64,000 bases of DNA, from the NCBI GenBank assembly GCA_002868945.1, contig PKTX01000028.1:42595-106594 (forward strand), read 5' to 3'. Position 1 is the first letter of the stretch. Every line of letters begins with the position of its first letter. Below, piece by piece: positions 37,211-46,351 of the stretch. Made by a program: the position numbers and the translations under genes. The notes beneath the pieces are model-generated. The model saw only the letters and a list, made by a program, of their open reading frames with translations. It was not told the DNA's origin and did no database searches. This DNA is from Desulfobulbaceae bacterium. Its GTDB lineage: Bacteria; Desulfobacterota; Desulfobulbia; Desulfobulbales; SURF-16.

Positions 37211-38128
37211 ATGAAACTCAAAGCCCTCTTCACCCTCGCCCTGCTTTTATTAACAGCGTCGCTCAGTTTTGCCACCGACCTGGCTGACGGCAGTAAAGAC
37301 AACCCCTTACGTGTCATGTTGATCCCGGCTGATAGCGGATCTAGTGACATCACCGAAGATTACCGGCCGGTATTCGAGGCCATCACCAACAAGTACGGTA
37401 TTCATTTCAAGGTTATGGCCGGCAGTTCCTACGGCGCCGTCATCGAGGGCATGTGCAACGACCAGGCCGAAGTCGCCTGGTTCGGCGCCGTCTCCTTTGG
37501 CGAGGCCCATAAGCTCTGCGGCGCCGAGTTGCTATCCGTGGACGTCAAGAAGGGCCAGTCCGTCTATTACTCCGGCATATATGCCCGTAAGGACAGCGGC
37601 CTCAATTCCCTCAAGGATCTGAAGGGCCATTCCCTGGCCTTGGGCGATACCCACTCCAACAGCTCTTTCAACTATACGGTGGCCATGCTGATCGCCGACG
37701 GGATTGATCCGGCCCGGGACCTGGGCAAGATCGTTCTTGCCGGTTCCCACTCCAACTCCATTGCAGCCTTGAAAGAGGGCCGGGTCGATGCCTGCGCCGC
37801 CTCCTTCAACTCCTTTGAAAAGGCGGTGAAAAACAAGGTGCTCGATCCCAGGCAGTTTAAGGTACTGGCCAAGTCCGAGCCCATCCCCAACCCGCCCATG
37901 GCCATGAACACCAATCTGAGCCCCCGGCTCAAAAAGATCCTCAAAGAGGCCTTCAACAACATCCATACCATGGTTGAGCCCGGCAGGATCCGCGGTTACG
38001 GCGGCAAAAAGGTGGATCGCTATGACGCCGACTATCCGGTCGAGCAGATGCTGGCCGCTCTGGACAAACTTGCTGCGGTTACCCCGCAGGTCAAGGAAGC
38101 CATGGTAGAAAAATCAAGCCAGAGGTAA
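37211..38128 (+). CDS. phnD: Phosphonate ABC transporter substrate-binding protein
   Basis: A 305-residue periplasmic binding protein. A cleavable signal peptide ends near SFA (residues 1-21). The mature part has the PhnD/SsuA/TauT-like pattern (LRVMLIPADSG, YGAVIEGMCNDQAEVAWFG, DTHSNSSFNYTVAMLIADG, GRVDACAASFNSFEK). It captures phosphonates and delivers them to PhnE. AAGGAG at 37194-37199 precedes the ATG by 11 nt. The start is 49 nt after phnF, so both are probably in one transcript. Confidence 0.93.
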   Translation: MKLKALFTLALLLLTASLSFATDLADGSKDNPLRVMLIPADSGSSDITEDYRPVFEAITNKYGIHFKVMAGSSYGAVIEGMCNDQAEVAWFGAVSFGEAHKLCGAELLSVDVKKGQSVYYSGIYARKDSGLNSLKDLKGHSLALGDTHSNSSFNYTVAMLIADGIDPARDLGKIVLAGSHSNSIAALKEGRVDACAASFNSFEKAVKNKVLDPRQFKVLAKSEPIPNPPMAMNTNLSPRLKKILKEAFNNIHTMVEPGRIRGYGGKKVDRYDADYPVEQMLAALDKLAAVTPQVKEAMVEKSSQR

Positions 38129-38199
38129 CCACCCTTCTCCCGGACGGGCCGGCGGCCTCAAAGCTTGCCGGCCCGTCATGCAGCCAAGGAGGCAGCGCC

Positions 38200-39021
38200 A
38201 TGTTGGAATTAAATAAGGTATCACGGGTCTATGAGGATGGCACCAGGGCCATTGACGATCTTTCACTCAACATTAACAAGGGAGAGTTTTGTGCCCTGCT
38301 CGGCCCATCCGGGGCCGGCAAATCCACACTGATGGGTATGATCAACGGCCTGGTTCTCCCCAGCCAGGGCGATGTTATCCTCTGGGGTGAAACGGTGGAG
38401 CGTGCCAACCTCAAACGCCTGCAACAACGGGTAAGTATGATTCACCAGCAGCTCCACCTCGTGCCCAGGCTGTCCGTGCTCCACAATGTCCTCACTGGCG
38501 CTCTGCCCGCGACCTCACTGTGGCGCAGCATGTTCAAACTCTTCCCAGAGGAGAACCAGCGCCGGGCCTGTCGGCTGCTTGAGGATGTCGAGCTTGAAGA
38601 AAAACATATCTACCGCCGCGCCATGGCCCTTTCCGGCGGCCAGCAGCAGCGGGTGGCCATTGCCAGGGCCTTCATGTCACATCCCAGCATTGTTTTGGCC
38701 GATGAGCCGGTGGCAAGTCTCGACCCTGCCATCAGCCGCAATGTCCTCAACCTGCTCAAACAGACGGCGCGCCAGCACGACACCACGGTACTCTGCAGCC
38801 TGCATCAGGTCGATTTCGCCCTGGAGTTTGCCGACCGGGTCATCGGTCTGCGTGAGGGTCACCTTGTCTTCGACGGCAAACCGGCAGAGATGACGAGCCA
38901 GGCACTCCATGACCTCTACGGCCAGGAGAATATCCCCACCAGCCAAGTGGCCATGGATAACAACAGATCACCGTTGCCCATGCCGGAAGACGAATTTGAC
39001 CCTGCCATGCAGGCGGCCTGA
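38200..39021 (+). CDS. phnC: Phosphonate ABC transporter ATP-binding protein
   Basis: A 273-residue ABC ATPase. Walker A is GPSGAGKST, the Q-loop SMIHQQLHLVP, the signature LSGGQQQRVAIARA, Walker B IVLADEPVASLDP, and the switch histidine lies in CSLHQVDFALEFADR. It energises import with PhnD and PhnE from the inner side of the membrane. AAGGAGG lies before the ATG. The C-terminal 30 residues extend beyond the usual end. Confidence 0.95.
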   Translation: MLELNKVSRVYEDGTRAIDDLSLNINKGEFCALLGPSGAGKSTLMGMINGLVLPSQGDVILWGETVERANLKRLQQRVSMIHQQLHLVPRLSVLHNVLTGALPATSLWRSMFKLFPEENQRRACRLLEDVELEEKHIYRRAMALSGGQQQRVAIARAFMSHPSIVLADEPVASLDPAISRNVLNLLKQTARQHDTTVLCSLHQVDFALEFADRVIGLREGHLVFDGKPAEMTSQALHDLYGQENIPTSQVAMDNNRSPLPMPEDEFDPAMQAA

Positions 39022-39026
39022 GGTCC

Positions 39027-40052
39027 ATGATGAGTGCCCTACCCGAACCCTTCATGAACCAGCCGCAGGAGCGTTACAACGCCGACACCTGGCACCTGCA
39101 CCCGGTTATCACTCCGAAGCTGATCGCCATCTTGCTTGTGGTTACCCTGTTTATCGCCTGGTCGGCCCGTAATACCGAGATGGACCGGGCGACCATGGAG
39201 AATGTCCAGGCCGTGGGTGCCCTGGTCGGCATTGGCGACTCCAAGGTGGTCTCCGGCGCCAATGGTTTTCTGCGCAAGGCCTTTCCCTTTGTCCTGGAGA
39301 GCCGCACCGAAACCGAGCGGTTGGACCATTTCGACCCGAACGACCTACCGCTGTTTACCCACCTCGAAACGGTGACCGAACAGGAGTATGATCTTGCCAC
39401 CGACACCTACTCCGAACTGCGCACCCAGTATCTTGTTCATCCGTTCGGCTATCTGACCAAGGTGCTGAACAAGATGTGGGAAACGGTGGAGATGGCCTTC
39501 TGGGGCACCATCTTTTCCATGCTCATCTCCCTGCCCCTGGGCATCCTCAGTGCCCGCAATTACACGCCCAATCGGCTGGTCTACACCTTGGCCCGCGGCC
39601 AGCTCGGCTTCCATCGTTCCATGCCGGAGCTGATCATTGCCCTGTTTTTTGTACTGATGTACGGCTTTGGCCCCATTGCCGGCATCTTCGCCCTGGCCAT
39701 GCACACCAGCGGCGTACTGGGTAAATTCTTTGCCGACGAGATCGAGAACTCCGCCCCCGGCCCCCAAGAGGCCCTGCGCAGCAGTGGGGCCGGCCGCCTC
39801 AAAGTTTTGCGTTTTGCCGTCTTTCCCCAGGTAATGCCGCAGTATGTCGCCTATGTCCAGTATGTCTTCGAGCGCAATATCCGTACCGCCTCGGTACTGG
39901 GCATTGTCGGCGCCGGAGGTATCGGCATGGAGCTCAAGGGCCGCTGGGATCTCTTCGACTACTCCCATGTGGCCACCATTTTGCTGGTGATCTTTATCAC
40001 CGTCATGCTGCTCGAGTATCTCTCCCAGCGCCTGCGGGCCCACTCCATGTAA
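39027..40052 (+). CDS. phnE: Phosphonate ABC transporter permease
   Basis: A 341-residue membrane permease, longer than E. coli PhnE because of an N-terminal helix (about 28-48) and a loop up to 145. Five or six further helices follow. The EAA loop for coupling to PhnC is QEALRSSGAGRLKVLRFAVFP, preceded by NSAPGP, and YVFERNIRTASVLGIVGAGGIG lies after it. Only one phnE is present, so it likely acts as a homodimer. ATGs at 39027 or 39030 are both possible. It follows phnC by 5 nt. Confidence 0.93.
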   Translation: MMSALPEPFMNQPQERYNADTWHLHPVITPKLIAILLVVTLFIAWSARNTEMDRATMENVQAVGALVGIGDSKVVSGANGFLRKAFPFVLESRTETERLDHFDPNDLPLFTHLETVTEQEYDLATDTYSELRTQYLVHPFGYLTKVLNKMWETVEMAFWGTIFSMLISLPLGILSARNYTPNRLVYTLARGQLGFHRSMPELIIALFFVLMYGFGPIAGIFALAMHTSGVLGKFFADEIENSAPGPQEALRSSGAGRLKVLRFAVFPQVMPQYVAYVQYVFERNIRTASVLGIVGAGGIGMELKGRWDLFDYSHVATILLVIFITVMLLEYLSQRLRAHSM

Positions 40053-40061
40053 GAGGAACCG

Positions 40062-40553
40062 ATGACAAAAAATCCCCACCCCATAACCGTACCAGATGGA
40101 CGGCCGACCTGGCACCGGGCCCTCAATGCCCTGGAGCCGGCCGAGCTCAGCGCTGAGATCGAGCCCCTTACCAATGGCTGGCAAATCACCCTGCGTGCTC
40201 TGCCCCAGTCCGGCCTCGCCATGCTCAAGATCCGGGAAAGCGCCTGCGCCGAGCCCTTTTATCTCGGCGAAACCCCCCTCTCCACAGCCTGGCTGACTAT
40301 CCGTACCCCGGATGGCCTAGAGGCCGAGGGCGCCGCCCAGGTCATGACTGACAACCTGGAACAGGCCCGGACCATGGCCATCTGCGACGCCATCTTGAGC
40401 GCCAGGCTGCCGGGCCACGAGTTGGTCAGCACCCTGGTTGGCCAGGGCTGGCAACGCTGCCAGGCCGCCGATCAGAAGCGTAAGGCCATGCTGACCGCAA
40501 CCAGGGTGGACTTCTCCCTGCTTGACGACGTTGGAGAGTCCCATGAAGATTGA
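40062..40553 (+). CDS. phnG: C-P lyase subunit PhnG
   Basis: A 163-residue component of the C-P lyase core (PhnGHIJ). In E. coli PhnG, with PhnH, PhnI and PhnL, helps couple phosphonate to the ribose of ATP with loss of adenine. The sequence has the family pattern: RxxW-like start (PTWHRALNALEPAELS), RESACAEPFYLGE, ARTMAICDAILSARLPG. An AAGAGG site is 7 nt from the ATG. It overlaps phnH by 11 nt, indicating translational coupling and stoichiometric synthesis. Confidence 0.93.
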   Translation: MTKNPHPITVPDGRPTWHRALNALEPAELSAEIEPLTNGWQITLRALPQSGLAMLKIRESACAEPFYLGETPLSTAWLTIRTPDGLEAEGAAQVMTDNLEQARTMAICDAILSARLPGHELVSTLVGQGWQRCQAADQKRKAMLTATRVDFSLLDDVGESHED

Positions 40554-41094
40554 ACCAATCTGGCAACCCGCCCAACAGCAGCGTATCTTCCGGGCCCTGA
40601 TGGAGGCCATGGCCCGCCCCGGCACTATCCACGATATCGGGGCCTGGTTGGCCGAGGCCCCGGCCTGGCGCGGCGTGCTGGCCTGCCTGCTCGACGCCAA
40701 GAGCAGTCTGGCCGATTGCCACCACCTCGTAGAGGACAGCGATTGGCCCCTGCTGCAGGCCCGGCCGGAGAGGCCAGAGGCCGCCGACTACCTGCTCTGC
40801 CAGGGGAGCCAAGAGGATAAACTGACAGCGAAGATGGGCAGCCTGAGCTGCCCAGACCAATCGGCCACCCTGGTTATTCAGGTGGCAAATCTGGGCGAGG
40901 GCCCGAATTTCCTTACGATGCGCGGCCCGGGGATTCCGACCAGCAGGAACCTTGCTGTTGGCGGCCTTGCCGCAAGCTGGCTCACCATGCGCGACCGCCA
41001 CCTCTCCTTTCCTCTGGGAATTGACCTGATCCTGGCCGACCAACAGAAGATCACTGCCATACCACGCACCACCAGATTGGAGAACACACCATGA
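40543..41094 (+). CDS. phnH: C-P lyase subunit PhnH
   Basis: A 183-residue core subunit of the C-P lyase complex with a PLP-transferase-like fold lacking PLP chemistry. Readable family segments are QQRIFRALMEAMARPGTIHDI, CLLDAKSSL and LTMRGPGIPTSRNLAV. The start at 40543 has GGAGAG 5 nt upstream and overlaps the end of phnG. The stop overlaps the phnI start (ATGA), continuing the coupled chain. Confidence 0.92.
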   Translation: MKIEPIWQPAQQQRIFRALMEAMARPGTIHDIGAWLAEAPAWRGVLACLLDAKSSLADCHHLVEDSDWPLLQARPERPEAADYLLCQGSQEDKLTAKMGSLSCPDQSATLVIQVANLGEGPNFLTMRGPGIPTSRNLAVGGLAASWLTMRDRHLSFPLGIDLILADQQKITAIPRTTRLENTP

Positions 41095-42212
41095 GTTATG
41101 TAGCCATCAAAGGCGGCGGTCGGGCCATCCAGGGAGCCGAGGAGCTCCTTGAATACCTGCGCTGTGAGCAGGGTGAGGGAGGCCTGCCTTTAGATCTCGC
41201 CACTATTAAAAGTCAGCTCCGCTTTCTCCACGGTCGGGTGATGGCCGAGGGCGGCCTCTACCATCCTGATCTGGCAGCCCTGGCCATCAAGCAGTTTATG
41301 GGCGATTCCCTGGAGGCCTCCTTTGCCCTCCGGGCCTATCGGTCCACCAAGCCGCGCCTGGCTGAGACACCCTGCCTCGACACCGGCAGTATGCGCCTGG
41401 TACGCCGCATCTCCTCAGCCTTTAAGGACATCCCCGGCGGCCAGATGCTGGGTGCCTCCACCGACTTCAGCCTCCGCCTCTTACGAATGGAGCTGCTCGA
41501 CGAATCGCCGGAGCGTTTTCAGGAAGTTGCGGCCGCCTGGCTTAAAAACATGCCGGCCGACCAGGTACCGGACACCTTTCCCAAGGTCCTCGACCACCTG
41601 CGCCAGGAGGGTTTGCTGCCGCAGGTTGACATCCCGGAAGGGAAAGCACCTTTTGACATCACCCGCGAACCCCTCATCTTTCCGGTGCCCCGCTCGGCAG
41701 CCCTGGCCACCATGTCCCGGGCCGAGACCGGTTCGTTGCTTGCCCTTGCCTATTCCAATATGCGCGGTTACGGGGACATCCACCCCACCGTGGCCGAGAT
41801 GCGGGTCGGTTATCTGCCCATGCTGCTGCCGCACCCGATCAGCGGCGAGGCCATGGAGGTGGGCGAGGTGCTGATCACCGAATGCGAGGTAGTGGCCATG
41901 TATGAGGAAAACGACAGCGGCGGTACCCCCCATTTCACCCTGGGCTATGGTGCCTGTTTCGGCCATAACGAGGTCAAAGCCCTGGCCATGGCGGTTCTCG
42001 ACCGGTCCCTACAGAAGGGAATGAAGGGTGGGCCGGCCAATCCCTCGGAGGATCCGGAATTTGTCTTGCTCCACGTTGACGGCATTGATTCCATGGGCTT
42101 TTGCACCCATTACAAGATGCCCCATTATGTGACCTTTCAATCGGATATGGACCGCTTGCGAACCACCCAGCAGAACCTGGCCGACCACAAGGGCCAGGAG
42201 GTGACGGCATGA
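41091..42212 (+). CDS. phnI: C-P lyase subunit PhnI
   Basis: A 373-residue subunit, full length. In E. coli PhnI is the nucleosidase that displaces adenine from ATP with phosphonate, assisted by GHL. It opens MSYVAIKGGGRAIQGAEELLEY, as in the family, and contains MRGYGDIHPTVAEMRVG and CFGHNEVKALAMAVLDR. It overlaps phnH by ATGA and phnJ by ATGA. The C terminus is intact. Confidence 0.94.
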   Translation: MSYVAIKGGGRAIQGAEELLEYLRCEQGEGGLPLDLATIKSQLRFLHGRVMAEGGLYHPDLAALAIKQFMGDSLEASFALRAYRSTKPRLAETPCLDTGSMRLVRRISSAFKDIPGGQMLGASTDFSLRLLRMELLDESPERFQEVAAAWLKNMPADQVPDTFPKVLDHLRQEGLLPQVDIPEGKAPFDITREPLIFPVPRSAALATMSRAETGSLLALAYSNMRGYGDIHPTVAEMRVGYLPMLLPHPISGEAMEVGEVLITECEVVAMYEENDSGGTPHFTLGYGACFGHNEVKALAMAVLDRSLQKGMKGGPANPSEDPEFVLLHVDGIDSMGFCTHYKMPHYVTFQSDMDRLRTTQQNLADHKGQEVTA

Positions 42213-43093
42213 GCCAAAACAACGGCTATCCCTTTGGATTTCTCGATGAATATGCCAAAAAGGAGGTGCGGCGCAGCGTGCTCAAGGCCATTGCCCTGCC
42301 CGGCTACCAGGTCCCCTACTCCAGCCGAGAGATGCCCATGGGCCGAGGATTTGGCACAGGCGGCCTGCAGCTGACCCTGGCGCTCATCGGCCCGGGCGAG
42401 GTGCTCAAGGTGATCGACCAGGGCTCGGATGATTCGGTCAATGCCGTCAACCTGCGCAGCTTCGTGGAGCTGACCTGCCCCGGCATCGCCACCACCGCCA
42501 AGACCGAGGAGGCCTCGCTCATCCAGTCGCGTCACCGTATTCCGGAGAAGGCACTCAACGACAGGCAGCTCCTCGTTCTCCAGGTTCCTTATCCTGACCC
42601 GTTAAGCGTGGTGGAGCCATCCGAGGATAGACGCAAGGCCATGCACGGCGAGGCCGATTACGCCCGCCTCCTGGTCAAGCTCTACGAGGATATTGTCAAG
42701 TTCAAGGAGATCACCATCTCGCACCGCTACCCGACCCGGATCAACGGCCACTACATCATTGATCCGTCGCCCATTCCGCGCTTTGACGTACCCAAGCTGC
42801 ATCAGTCTGCGGCCCTGGCGCTCCTTGGGGCCGGTCGTGAGAAGAAGATTTATGCAGTACCACCATATACCGATGCCGTGCCCATCGCTTTTGACGATAT
42901 TCCCTTCCGGATCGAGGACTTTAACGACGACCAGGGCCGGCGCCGGACCTGCCAGCGCTGCGGCTGCCAGACCAGTTACCTCGATGAGTTTATCGACTCT
43001 ACCAGCGGCGAAAAGCTCTATCAATGCTCCGACATCGACTGGTGCAACGACCAGTTGACGGCAACGCAACACCTGGAAGAGGTGGACATATGA
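42209..43093 (+). CDS. phnJ: C-P lyase radical SAM subunit PhnJ
   Basis: A 294-residue enzyme that cleaves the carbon-phosphorus bond of ribosyl phosphonate. The cluster and radical cysteines are C248, C251, C273 and C279, at the same spacing as E. coli C241, C244, C266 and C272. G32 in ALPGYQVPY is the glycyl-radical position of E. coli. It is therefore expected to be active. The start is the ATGA overlap with phnI; an earlier in-frame ATG at 42101 lies inside phnI and is rejected. Confidence 0.96.
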   Translation: MSQNNGYPFGFLDEYAKKEVRRSVLKAIALPGYQVPYSSREMPMGRGFGTGGLQLTLALIGPGEVLKVIDQGSDDSVNAVNLRSFVELTCPGIATTAKTEEASLIQSRHRIPEKALNDRQLLVLQVPYPDPLSVVEPSEDRRKAMHGEADYARLLVKLYEDIVKFKEITISHRYPTRINGHYIIDPSPIPRFDVPKLHQSAALALLGAGREKKIYAVPPYTDAVPIAFDDIPFRIEDFNDDQGRRRTCQRCGCQTSYLDEFIDSTSGEKLYQCSDIDWCNDQLTATQHLEEVDI

Positions 43094-43917
43094 AAAAAAT
43101 TCTTGAGGTAAACTCCTTTTCAAAGGTGTACGGCAGCGGGTGTGACTGCTGTTTTGCCGAGACCGGCCCGGAGCGTACCAATATCTGCCCGGGATGCGGC
43201 TCGGTGGTGGCGGCCCACGATGTCTCCTTTTCCCTGCACCAGGGCGAAATCCTCGGCATCATGGGCGAATCGGGCTCCGGCAAATCCACCGTGGTCAAGA
43301 GCCTTTTCTTCGACGAGCCGGCCAGTTGGGGCCAGGCCTCCTTTTATGACAACGGCAGCCGGTACGACCTTTTCGAGCTGAACAGGGCCCAGCAGCGCCA
43401 GCTCCGCAGCCAGCGCTTCGGCATGGTCTACCAGAATCCCCATTTGGGGCTCAACTTCGCCATCTCGGCCGGCGGCAATATCGCCGAACGGCTGCTGGTG
43501 GCCGGCGACAGCCATTACCAGCGCATCCGCAGCCGGGCCCAAGACCTGTTGCAGCGCACCGAGGTGCTGCCGGAGCGTATGGACGAAATCCCCAGGAACT
43601 TCTCCGGCGGCATGCAGCAGCGGGTGCAGATTGCCAAGGCCCTGGCCACGGACCCGCCCCTGCTTTTTTTAGATGAGGTGACCACCGGCCTCGACCTGTC
43701 GGTGCAGGCCGCCATCCTCGATCTGATCCTGGAGATCCAGCACGAACTGCAGACCGCCATGATCGTGGTCACCCATGACCTGGGGGTTATCCGCTTGCTT
43801 GCCGACCGCACCCTGGTCATGAAGTATGGCCGGATCATCGAGGCCGGACTCACCGACCAGATTCTTGAAGACCCCCAGCATGCCTATACCCAGAGGCTGG
43901 TCGCCTCGGCCCTGTAG
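43090..43917 (+). CDS. phnK: C-P lyase ABC-like subunit PhnK with cysteine insert
   Basis: A 275-residue ABC-type protein that docks on the C-P lyase core near PhnJ. Walker A is GESGSGKST, signature FSGGMQQRVQIAKA, Walker B LLFLDEVTTGLDLS. Unlike the E. coli protein, residues 15-40 carry a cysteine insert: GSGCDCCFAETGP then NICPGCGS (C18, C20, C21, C33, C36), suited to a zinc site. It overlaps the phnJ end by ATGA. It is not a transporter ATPase: no permease is paired with it. Confidence 0.94.
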   Translation: MKKILEVNSFSKVYGSGCDCCFAETGPERTNICPGCGSVVAAHDVSFSLHQGEILGIMGESGSGKSTVVKSLFFDEPASWGQASFYDNGSRYDLFELNRAQQRQLRSQRFGMVYQNPHLGLNFAISAGGNIAERLLVAGDSHYQRIRSRAQDLLQRTEVLPERMDEIPRNFSGGMQQRVQIAKALATDPPLLFLDEVTTGLDLSVQAAILDLILEIQHELQTAMIVVTHDLGVIRLLADRTLVMKYGRIIEAGLTDQILEDPQHAYTQRLVASAL

Positions 43918-43927
43918 AGGAAAACCT

Positions 43928-44647
43928 ATGACAGTCGCTCCCATCCTCCGCCTTGAAAATTTCTGCAAGAACTTTGCCCTCCATGAGCAGGACAAGGTGA
44001 TCCCCTCTTCGGCCCAGGTCAACCTCTCGGTCTATCCGGGCCGGCTCACCGCCCTGATCGGCCCCACCGGCTCCGGCAAGTCCAGCGTTCTCAACGGCAT
44101 CTACCGCACCTACCTAACCAGCAGCGGTCGCATTCTTTACCGATGCGCCGCCGGCGAGGAGATCGACCTGGCCCGGGCCGACGACCACGATATCCTGGCC
44201 CTGCGCCGCAGCGAGATCGGTTTTGTCACCCAGTTTCTCCATTTTCTGCCCCGCCAGAAGACCGAGGATGTGGTGGCCCAGCCCCTCTACCAGCAGGGGG
44301 TGGACAAGGAGGAGGCCAGGGCGCGGGCCCGCGCCACCCTGGAGGCCCTCAACCTGCCCCGCAGGCTCTGGTCGCTGTCGCCCACCACCTTTTCCGGCGG
44401 CGAAAAGCAGCGGGTCAACCTGGCCCGCGGCCTCACCGCCAGACCGCGCTTGCTGCTGCTCGACGAGCCCACCGCCAGCCTCGACCCTCGGACCTGCCAA
44501 CGGGTCGTTGCCCAAATCAAGTCACTTAAAAAGGCCAACATCGCCATGCTGGCCATCTTCCACCAGATGGATCTGGTGAAGCAGCTGGCCGACGAGGTCG
44601 TTGAACTAAGCCCAGCCGCCGAGGGCGTTATGGGAGGACAACCATGA
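43928..44647 (+). CDS. phnL: C-P lyase ABC-like subunit PhnL
   Basis: A 239-residue ABC-type protein required in the first step of C-P cleavage. Walker A is GPTGSGKSS, signature FSGGEKQRVNLARG, Walker B LLLLDEPTASLDP, switch histidine AIFHQMDL. The start at 43928 follows AGAGGAAAACCT; in-frame codons inside phnK are not used. It overlaps phnM by ATGA. Confidence 0.94.
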   Translation: MTVAPILRLENFCKNFALHEQDKVIPSSAQVNLSVYPGRLTALIGPTGSGKSSVLNGIYRTYLTSSGRILYRCAAGEEIDLARADDHDILALRRSEIGFVTQFLHFLPRQKTEDVVAQPLYQQGVDKEEARARARATLEALNLPRRLWSLSPTTFSGGEKQRVNLARGLTARPRLLLLDEPTASLDPRTCQRVVAQIKSLKKANIAMLAIFHQMDLVKQLADEVVELSPAAEGVMGGQP

Positions 44648-45795
44648 AAACCTATCTGACCGGCTGCCGCCTGGTGCTGCCGGATACTATTATCGATAAC
44701 AGCTCCCTTCTCATCGAAGACGGGGTTATCACCGCCATCGCCCCGGAAATCGTTCAGGACGCCCGCGAGATCCGCATGGAGGGCAAGACCGTGATGCCGG
44801 GCATGATCGACCTGCATTGCGACGCCCTGGAAAAGGAGGTGGAGCCCCGACCTAACGTCCATTTTCCGCTTGATTTCAGCTGCGCCCAGGCCGACAAACG
44901 CAACGCCGCCGCCGGCATTACCACCGTCTTTCACGCCATCTCCTTTGCCGGCCAGGAGCTGGGGGTCCGCAACAACGAGATGGCCGCCACCCTGGTGGAG
45001 AGCATGCACAGCTGGCGGCCCCTCGGCCTGGTGGACAACCGCCTGCACTGCCGCTACGAGATCACCGATCATGGGGCCCTACCGCTGCTTTGCACCCTGC
45101 TCGAAGAACAAAAGAGCCACATGGTGTCGCTCATGGACCACACCCCGGGCCAGGGCCAGTTCAAGGATATGGCCAGCTACCGGGCCTACCTGACCAAGAC
45201 CTATAAAAAGACCGAGGCCGAGCTTGACCGGATCATGGCAGAGAAGCTGGCCGCTGCCGAGGGCGCCTATCAGCGCATCCAGACCCTGGCCGCCTGTGCC
45301 CACCGCAACCAGGTGGCCCTGGCCAGCCATGACGACGATTCTCGCCAGCGGGTGGAGACCATGCGCTCAGCCGGGGCCGACATTGCCGAATTCCCCGTTA
45401 ATCTGGAGGCAGCCGGCGCTGCCAAGGAGGCGGGCATGGCCACCATCTTCGGTGCTCCAAACCTCATGCGCGGCAAGAGCCAGTCCGGCTCCATCCGGGC
45501 CATCGACGCCATCGAGGCCGGGGTGGCCGATTGTCTGTGCGCCGACTATTCACCAGCCACCCTGATCATGGCCATCTTCCGTCTGCCCGACCACTCGGAC
45601 CTCAATCTTGCCGATGCGGTCCGCCTGGTGACGGCCAATCCGGCCCGGGCCGCCCGTCTCAGCGACCGTGGCGAGATCCGGGAGGGCAAGCGGGCCGATC
45701 TTATTGCCGTCGATCTACCCGGCGGCCTGCCCCAGATCTGCCAGGTCTGGAGTAAGGGCCGCGAGGTCTACCGGGCCGTCTATGACCATGGCTGA
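44644..45795 (+). CDS. phnM: Ribosyl triphosphate diphosphatase PhnM
   Basis: A 383-residue amidohydrolase-fold enzyme that removes pyrophosphate from alpha-D-ribose-1-phosphonate-5-triphosphate. Metal-binding and family motifs are MPGMIDLHCDALEKEVEPRP, LVDNRLHCRYEI, LMDHTPGQGQF and ASHDDDS. Full length. It overlaps phnL at its start and phnN at its end. Confidence 0.95.
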   Translation: MKTYLTGCRLVLPDTIIDNSSLLIEDGVITAIAPEIVQDAREIRMEGKTVMPGMIDLHCDALEKEVEPRPNVHFPLDFSCAQADKRNAAAGITTVFHAISFAGQELGVRNNEMAATLVESMHSWRPLGLVDNRLHCRYEITDHGALPLLCTLLEEQKSHMVSLMDHTPGQGQFKDMASYRAYLTKTYKKTEAELDRIMAEKLAAAEGAYQRIQTLAACAHRNQVALASHDDDSRQRVETMRSAGADIAEFPVNLEAAGAAKEAGMATIFGAPNLMRGKSQSGSIRAIDAIEAGVADCLCADYSPATLIMAIFRLPDHSDLNLADAVRLVTANPARAARLSDRGEIREGKRADLIAVDLPGGLPQICQVWSKGREVYRAVYDHG

Positions 45796-46351
45796 TCTCT
45801 TTTATGTCATCGGCGCCTCCGGCTCGGGCAAGGACTCGCTGCTCTCCTATGCTCGCGAAAGGGTGGGTGCCGAGGTAAATCTCGCCTTTGCCCACCGCTA
45901 CATCACCCGGCCCGCCGATGCCGGCAACGAAAACCATGTGGCCCTGTCCAACCTGGAATTTGCCAGCCGACTGAGCAGGGGGCTCATGGCCATGCACTGG
46001 CAAAGCCATGGGCTCTATTATGGCATCGGCATTGAGATCGACCAGTGGCTTGCCAGGGGTGTCAGCGTGGTGGTGAACGGTTCGCGGGGCTACCTGCCGG
46101 AGGCGGCGGAGCGCTACAGCAACCTACGCCCGGTGTTGATCAATGTGCCACCGGCGGTGCTTGAGGAACGCCTGGTACGGCGTGGCCGGGAAAATCCGGA
46201 GGAGATCGCCGGTCGCCTGGCCCGGGCGGCCAGCTTTGGCCAGATTAATCATCCCCGCCTGGTGAGCCTCGACAACTCAGGCCCCTTAAACGAATCTGGC
46301 GAACGCCTTCTCGAACTCCTGCACCACTATCCATGCGCTTGCAATTACTAG
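45788..46351 (+). CDS. phnN: Ribose 1,5-bisphosphate phosphokinase PhnN
   Basis: A 187-residue kinase that phosphorylates ribose 1,5-bisphosphate to PRPP, returning C-P lyase products to nucleotide synthesis. The P-loop is GASGSGKDS near the start, with family segments HRYITRPADAGNENHVAL and MHWQSHGLYYGI. ATG 45788 gives the usual N terminus MADLFYVIG; 45782 is also possible. It overlaps phnM by 8 nt and phnP by 19 nt. Confidence 0.93.
   Translation: MADLFYVIGASGSGKDSLLSYARERVGAEVNLAFAHRYITRPADAGNENHVALSNLEFASRLSRGLMAMHWQSHGLYYGIGIEIDQWLARGVSVVVNGSRGYLPEAAERYSNLRPVLINVPPAVLEERLVRRGRENPEEIAGRLARAASFGQINHPRLVSLDNSGPLNESGERLLELLHHYPCACNY

Noticed and set aside
42101..42208. Earlier ATG for phnJ
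   Set aside because: It lies inside phnI, the extra residues do not resemble PhnJ, and the ATGA overlap at 42209 gives the family start.
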